Below are positions 58,944 through 64,000 of a DNA stretch of 64,000 nucleotides, piece by piece. Source of the DNA: Piper betle. Taxonomy: Eukaryota; Streptophyta; Magnoliopsida; Piperales; Piperaceae. The DNA is taken from positions 39,808-103,807 of the forward strand of contig JAURVB010014104.1 of NCBI GenBank assembly GCA_033002965.1, read 5' to 3'. Each line of letters opens with the position of its first letter. Within the stretch, counting starts at the first letter, position 1. The notes under the pieces are model-generated. The model was not told the origin of the DNA and searched no databases. It saw nothing but the letters and a program-made list of their open reading frames with translations. Both the position numbers and the translations under genes were made by a program.

Positions 58944-61900
58944 AAATTGGGAAAAGATGGTAAATGCTGAAGATTTATGTGCTACTTTCTTGTAATTGTA
59001 ATCTCCAATCCAATTATCGCATCACTTTATTGTAATCGGAATTGGATTTGCTGCACCAACCTTTTCATTGGTCTAAACGATCACAATTAGTATAAATTAA
59101 CCGCTTGTTATAGTTATATTCTTCGAACTCAACTAAGTATGATCATTTAGACCAATAAGATGCTCTTACTGGAAGTCCTATATATCCCCAGTAGTCATTG
59201 TTTGTTTGTTTATACCTTTGCATTGTACGGGCTAAGCATTTAAATTTTGGTATATACCCACATTAAAAGTTTTTAATGGGAACTACCAAATTATGTGAAC
59301 GGACGAAATTAATCTTTTCTAAAAAATAGTTTAATGCTATCATGACTAGTTAAACAGCCTCATTAAAAAGTTATAGTTTTAATTGAAATTATTTAAATTG
59401 ATGCTAAACATTCTTAACGCTTAAAATACCAATAATAACTACAAACATATCTCTAAGGCTCTGTTTAGTTAACATGAAATATGTATAAATGACACAAAAA
59501 TTTAAAATGATCAACCTTACTAAGAGTAGTATATATGTGATATATTTCTAAAAAAATTGATATGTGCTTATTATACTTGCTTTAAAATTAATTATAATTA
59601 TCATCAAGTGGATCACCCATAGGCTCTCCAATTTATATAAAAATTTCTCTTTATCACTTAAGATAAGGAAAAAAAAGAAAATTAATTATGATTATTTTAT
59701 TCTCCCACATTGATGTAGTCATCCTTAATTTAGATACAAAATAGTTTATTTAACATTATTTTTTATATAAAATATATCAAATAAATCTATTTCTAATAAA
59801 GTTGACTATTAAAATTTTTTTTCATTTACATTGCTTATGCGCCAAACAAACGGACCATAATAAATTATTTTAAGTTAGATGTTGACCTACGAGGTTGTAA
59901 CCATGCGATGACGTTTGGTAACCGAGCTTTTAATGTCCACATCATTGAAATTAAGCCCACAGGTAAAATGGATTGGGCCTGACTATTTTTATGAAGCCCA
60001 ATTATTACCCAGAGAATTTTATATCAGTTGGAGGAATGCCTGTAATTCTCTTGTGAAATGGTATGACCATGGTCTAATTTGGAGGAGTCAGCAAATTGAA
60101 CTTCGTTAATTATGAGTTTTCTTGGTAATTATCTTTTTTCCACCCTCTCCTTGTTCGTTAGGTTGCTAAGAAATCTATCTAAATATCTTATTAGTTCTCT
60201 CTTTTTAACATCTATAATTATTTCGAAATCGGATTTTTATTTTTTAAGTGGAATCGGAATTAGGTTTGGCTTCCAAACGCTCCTACACTTATCAAAGGAG
60301 CATGGATATAATTACTAATTTTCCGATTGATCATATAAATAATCTAGGTTTGTGTAGGTAAATAGGCACGGCTTTAACTACACGAAGCCAGGACCACCTC
60401 AATAGCAATCACTCAGCTGAAAATAGAAATAATCAATTTCATGTTAATTAGGATAATTAAATCCTAATATCAATTAGGAAATAATTATTTCAACTTATTT
60501 TGATTACGATGAAAATTTAATAGAAAAAAGAGTTACCATGCATATTATAAGAACAAATTTCATTTAATTAACAGGGTTTGGAATCAACCATGACCACCTG
60601 ATAATATAAAACCTAATATTTTAACTAAAAATGCTCTTTGCATCTCCGAGTGTCACGCGAAAGGCTCAAGTTATTTATATGTAACCATTAAATATCATAA
60701 TTTTGGACGCTTGAAAAGAATTAATGTGAGAAGAAAAGCCCAGCTCGTCAAGCCCGAAACAAGTTTAACCTAGCTCAATTTAGCTTATTCAACTGTTCAT
60801 GACGATGTTGAATTAATTCATAGATAAAAAATGATAAAAGTTATATGTAGACTCTGATTTTACGAATAGATTTTATTGAATAATGATATAGGCTATCATA
60901 ATATAATATTTTAAAAGTAACACTAATTTAAATATAGACATTAATTCATTAAGTGAAGAGATAAATTTTAATAATTTAATTTATTACTTTTATTTTGTTG
61001 TATTTTAATTAGTTTAATTTCATACTTTTTATTAAAGCTAAAACGCCCAGAGTTTGAACTCAAGCTCGAGCTTTTGTCGAACTGATTCCAAGCTTTCTCT
61101 TCAAAGGCACCCGGCCTACTTCATACAACTTGTTGAAGGAGATTCATGCAGGGATGGATGGTTGTCCGGTTTTTGTATGCCCCCCTACCCATAAGGCTCT
61201 TGCCCTGTCTGGTCTGCGATGTGGACATGAAAATCAGTACCACCAAAAGCATCGGATTCTTTTTGTTTTTTTGAAAAAGAAAGTTATTTTTATTAAAGGT
61301 GTTGAGAATAATTTCATGTTAAAATTAAATATGAATTAGGATCTTGATAAATGCTGAGAGGTAAGCTCTTTTAACGGCTGACTAATCATTTTGTATAAGG
61401 TTCAAATTTTCTTATAGTTTAGAACTTCTAGGGTTCACTTACCCCGGTGTGTTTAGTTCAATAAACAGTGCAGATATTTGTTAAAGCTCAAAAGTAACAA
61501 GTTCAAAAAAATGATAAGAACATTTGTTAAAGTCTAAAGTAGTAAGTTTAATAAGTGACAAAAAACCCACTTCGCTGAGTATTTAATTGCCTTACAAGTC
61601 TTAGGTGTTTAGAATAGTCTCATGTTTAAAACATGTACGAAATGAGATTTTGATAAATGGTAAGAGGTGAGTTAGCTAATCATGTTGATGAACAGTCATA
61701 TCTTCGGGGAGAGAAGCTCAAGTTCGTGCATTGCTAAGTCTACATTGGCTTTCAATTATTTTAACACATGACAAAATAGAAAGAGAAGGAGGGGGAGAGA
61801 AAAAGCAGATCTCGACTGAGAGAATGCAGGTATCCTTCCCTTTCATTGGTTTGGTGGCACACAGACAAGCGCACGCTCTACCTACCACCTTCCATATCTC

Positions 61901-63840
61901 TGTGTATCTCCTCCCTCTTTCTATTTCCTTTCTCGCGTCTTTTGTTTGAAATATCTTGCCCATCAAATTGAACGAGCAGTTCTTTCAAATGGATCATCTG
62001 CTGTCTAAGTTGCTATCCACAAAGACCTTGGATATAAAGATTGGAATCTTGCAGGGTCTGCACTAGTTTGATGAGAATGCTCAATAGTGTATATTTGTAA
62101 CTTGCATTCATGAGTAACATGACACCGTCTTGATAGTTTCATCCGTTTTTATTTTTCATCGAATATTTCATCTGGGCTTTTCATATGCAACGGTTTTATA
62201 ACTATAGTCTAAAAACTCAGGGTTTAGCTATAGAGTACAGTCTATTTGGATTTATCTCCGAATTGACTAGAATCATTTATATCAATTTTTCAAATCACTT
62301 AAGAGTCACTAATATTAATTTTTAAATCTATCAAACAAAATGATATATCAAATTATTTGATATTGTTTACTTTAACATTTGAAATTAATAAATATATGAT
62401 TTATGCTACTTTACAATATTTATTTAACTAAACTAGAGGAAAATTAATTTATTTTTTAAACCTTTAATTTTTACTTGACACAAAAAAATTTAGAGAAACT
62501 CAGGGAATCAATTATAAAATTTATCGAGAGGGAGTTATTTATGAAATTTAACTCGAAAAACTATAAGCATGAAGTGGAATCGACTCGGACAGTTTTTATA
62601 TACAGTCACGAAAAACTTTTAAACTATGTGTATAAACTAAAGAGTGGTCCAATTTGCATTAAATAAATCACAATCTATTAAATATTCTCAAGGAAAGAAA
62701 AGAGAGGATTGGTAGTGAGCACTTCCCCTTGTGATTAGTTCAACACAAAGCATAAATTATACTCTTAAAATACCAAAATATATCATCCTATGAATAATCT
62801 GTTTATACATGCAATGGAGGTTAACATTGGCAGCTTTGCCTCTATTTAGTGATCCACCTACTCATCAACTTGCTTCCTCTTCAACCTTTATTAATTAAAT
62901 ATGACAATGACTTGCTAGCCAGAAATAAACAGTAAAGTTGAAGATGAGTGCAATAACATGTTTTCAACTAATATGCAGCTGCAAGGGTGTTAGTTCAAAT
63001 ACCACTTATACATTATAATGTTATAGGCATAAATTAAAAATGCAAAACTTGAACTCGGTAATGATTTGGTATTGGTGTCGATTCAGAGTCATTTATATTA
63101 TACTATTTTTTCAACATAATAATTTATAAAATTATCTAAAATTGGTATATGCTACTCTTTTTGGCACATAAGATTGATAAATACATGATTTATATTACTT
63201 AATAATATTGATTTAGTTAAATTAAAGAAGAATAATATGTTTTACTGAATTTTATTACTTTACTCGAAGAATCGATCATAAAATTTATGGAATTCGACTC
63301 TAGAAATTATGGGTCTAATCAACTCTCACAATTGTTGGAGTAAAGAAATATATAAAATTATTGTACATGCATGTATTATAAGATGAACAACGATTTTGTT
63401 GTTCTAGGTTGGACGACATTCACCTAATTTCCATTTGCACTAGACCAAATGGGCATCATGTTATTGGAGCAAGGTAAATGCATGTCGTGACATATATGAT
63501 GTTATTTATCAGGTAAAATATTTAAATATCTCTCAGTAGTAAGTGAACAAATAAATCACAAACAACGTACAAGAGTTGGGTGAGCTTTTTGGCTTGTTCA
63601 TTAAAAGGATCTTTGTAAGAATTATACAGAAAATGATCTAATGCTCTAGTTAAATAATAATCATTAATTAAAATATTTTATCTTTTAATTCATTTAGCTA
63701 AAGTTATCTTATAAGTATTGTGATTATCATGCAAAATTATCCGGTTCAATTAGAATAAGATGTTAATGATAATGACCTATATATTGTGTAGTATATGATT
63801 GAACTTTGAATGTAAAAAATGAATTAAAAGCAAAAGTAAT
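58944..63840. other. Intergenic with dispersed repeats
   Basis: 60835-61040 is an inverted copy of the intron-5 AT-rich family. 62200-62660 and 62995-63345 are copies of the second dispersed family (AATCATTTATAT, AAATATATGATTTATGCTAC, TGGAATCGACTC-type blocks). 61790-61960 is purine/pyrimidine skewed. No gene is supported. Confidence 0.4.
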
Positions 63841-63958
63841 GTCGATTCAAGGTACGTAGGAGTGATGATATCTTTAGCTCAGTCCTAAAACAATTCTTAC
63901 AAGAGCTGTTTTAAGTATGAGCTTAAAATATCATCACTCTTGCATACCTTGAATCGAC
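63841..63958. ncRNA. 118-nt hairpin, possible small-RNA precursor or tiny palindromic element
   Basis: The left arm starts GTCGATTCAAGGTACGTAGG and the reverse complement of the right arm starts GTCGATTCAAGGTATGCAAG. Pairing runs about 52 nt with roughly eight mismatches, including the uninterrupted GAGTGATGATAT, and the loop is about 14 nt (63893-63906). Arm length and scattered mismatches fit a plant microRNA precursor, but neither arm matches a conserved plant miRNA I can recall. A short palindromic MITE is the main alternative. Confidence 0.5.
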
Positions 63959-64000
63959 CACAGTTTTATTAGGAGTTTTCGGTTCTTCATTGAAGGGGAA

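Noticed and set aside
62200..63345. Defined transposon ends for the second dispersed family
   Set aside because: Copies clearly resemble each other, but no consistent terminal repeats or target duplications could be read, so it is listed only as repeat sequence.
1..64000. CRISPR array, operon-like system or biosynthetic cluster
   Set aside because: No spaced identical repeats of CRISPR type; the five complete genes are functionally unrelated, spaced by kilobases and interrupted by introns.

Overview
This is a stretch of nuclear DNA from a flowering plant. It holds multi-exon genes with canonical GT/AG introns and several plant-only families (a group III CNGC channel, a chloroplast CP29-type RNA-binding protein, the receptor kinase NCRK, a WAV3-type RING/vWA protein, PAL). 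Intergenic DNA is very AT-rich and full of small transposable elements. The strong GC bias of some exons (last CNGC exon, first WAV3-family exon, PAL remnant) next to AT-rich introns suggests a monocot, probably not a grass. That is inference only.

Layout: 1-379, 3' end of a decayed LRR receptor kinase; 979-1140, a degenerate organellar 23S rRNA fragment; 1455-5527 (-), CNGC15-type channel; 5528-14204, intergenic with hAT-type elements and a complete miniature LTR element (TRIM); 14205-16087 (-), chloroplast RNP CP29; 17182-19977 (-), RRP41-like RNase PH protein; 22952-26613 (-), NCRK; 28500-34629, intergenic with a large foldback element and a hAT-type element with a perfect 8-bp target duplication; 34630-38055 (-), WAV3-family E3 ligase; 38056-55693, about 17 kb without a recognisable gene but many repeats; 55694-58943 (+), PAL pseudogene; 58944-64000, intergenic ending in a 118-nt hairpin.

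All five otherwise complete genes lie on the minus strand. They share no pathway: nuclear Ca2+ channel, plastid RNA metabolism, RNA decay, receptor signalling, ubiquitylation. This is ordinary plant gene order, not a cluster. Each of the five carries at least one frame-breaking 1-2 nt indel, mostly a single-base deletion in a short homopolymer, while splice sites and protein families are otherwise intact. The simplest reading is residual consensus error in a long-read assembly. The PAL and LRR-kinase remnants are different: PAL has several substitution stops and is truly dead.

I did not find a convincing new multi-gene system. The best leads are the terminal hairpin (possible small-RNA precursor), the foldback element carrying GC-rich cargo and a nested solo LTR, and a set of small hAT-like elements whose ends and target duplications can be read directly. 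Gene coordinates come from hand-placed splice sites checked for reading phase; UTRs were not determined.
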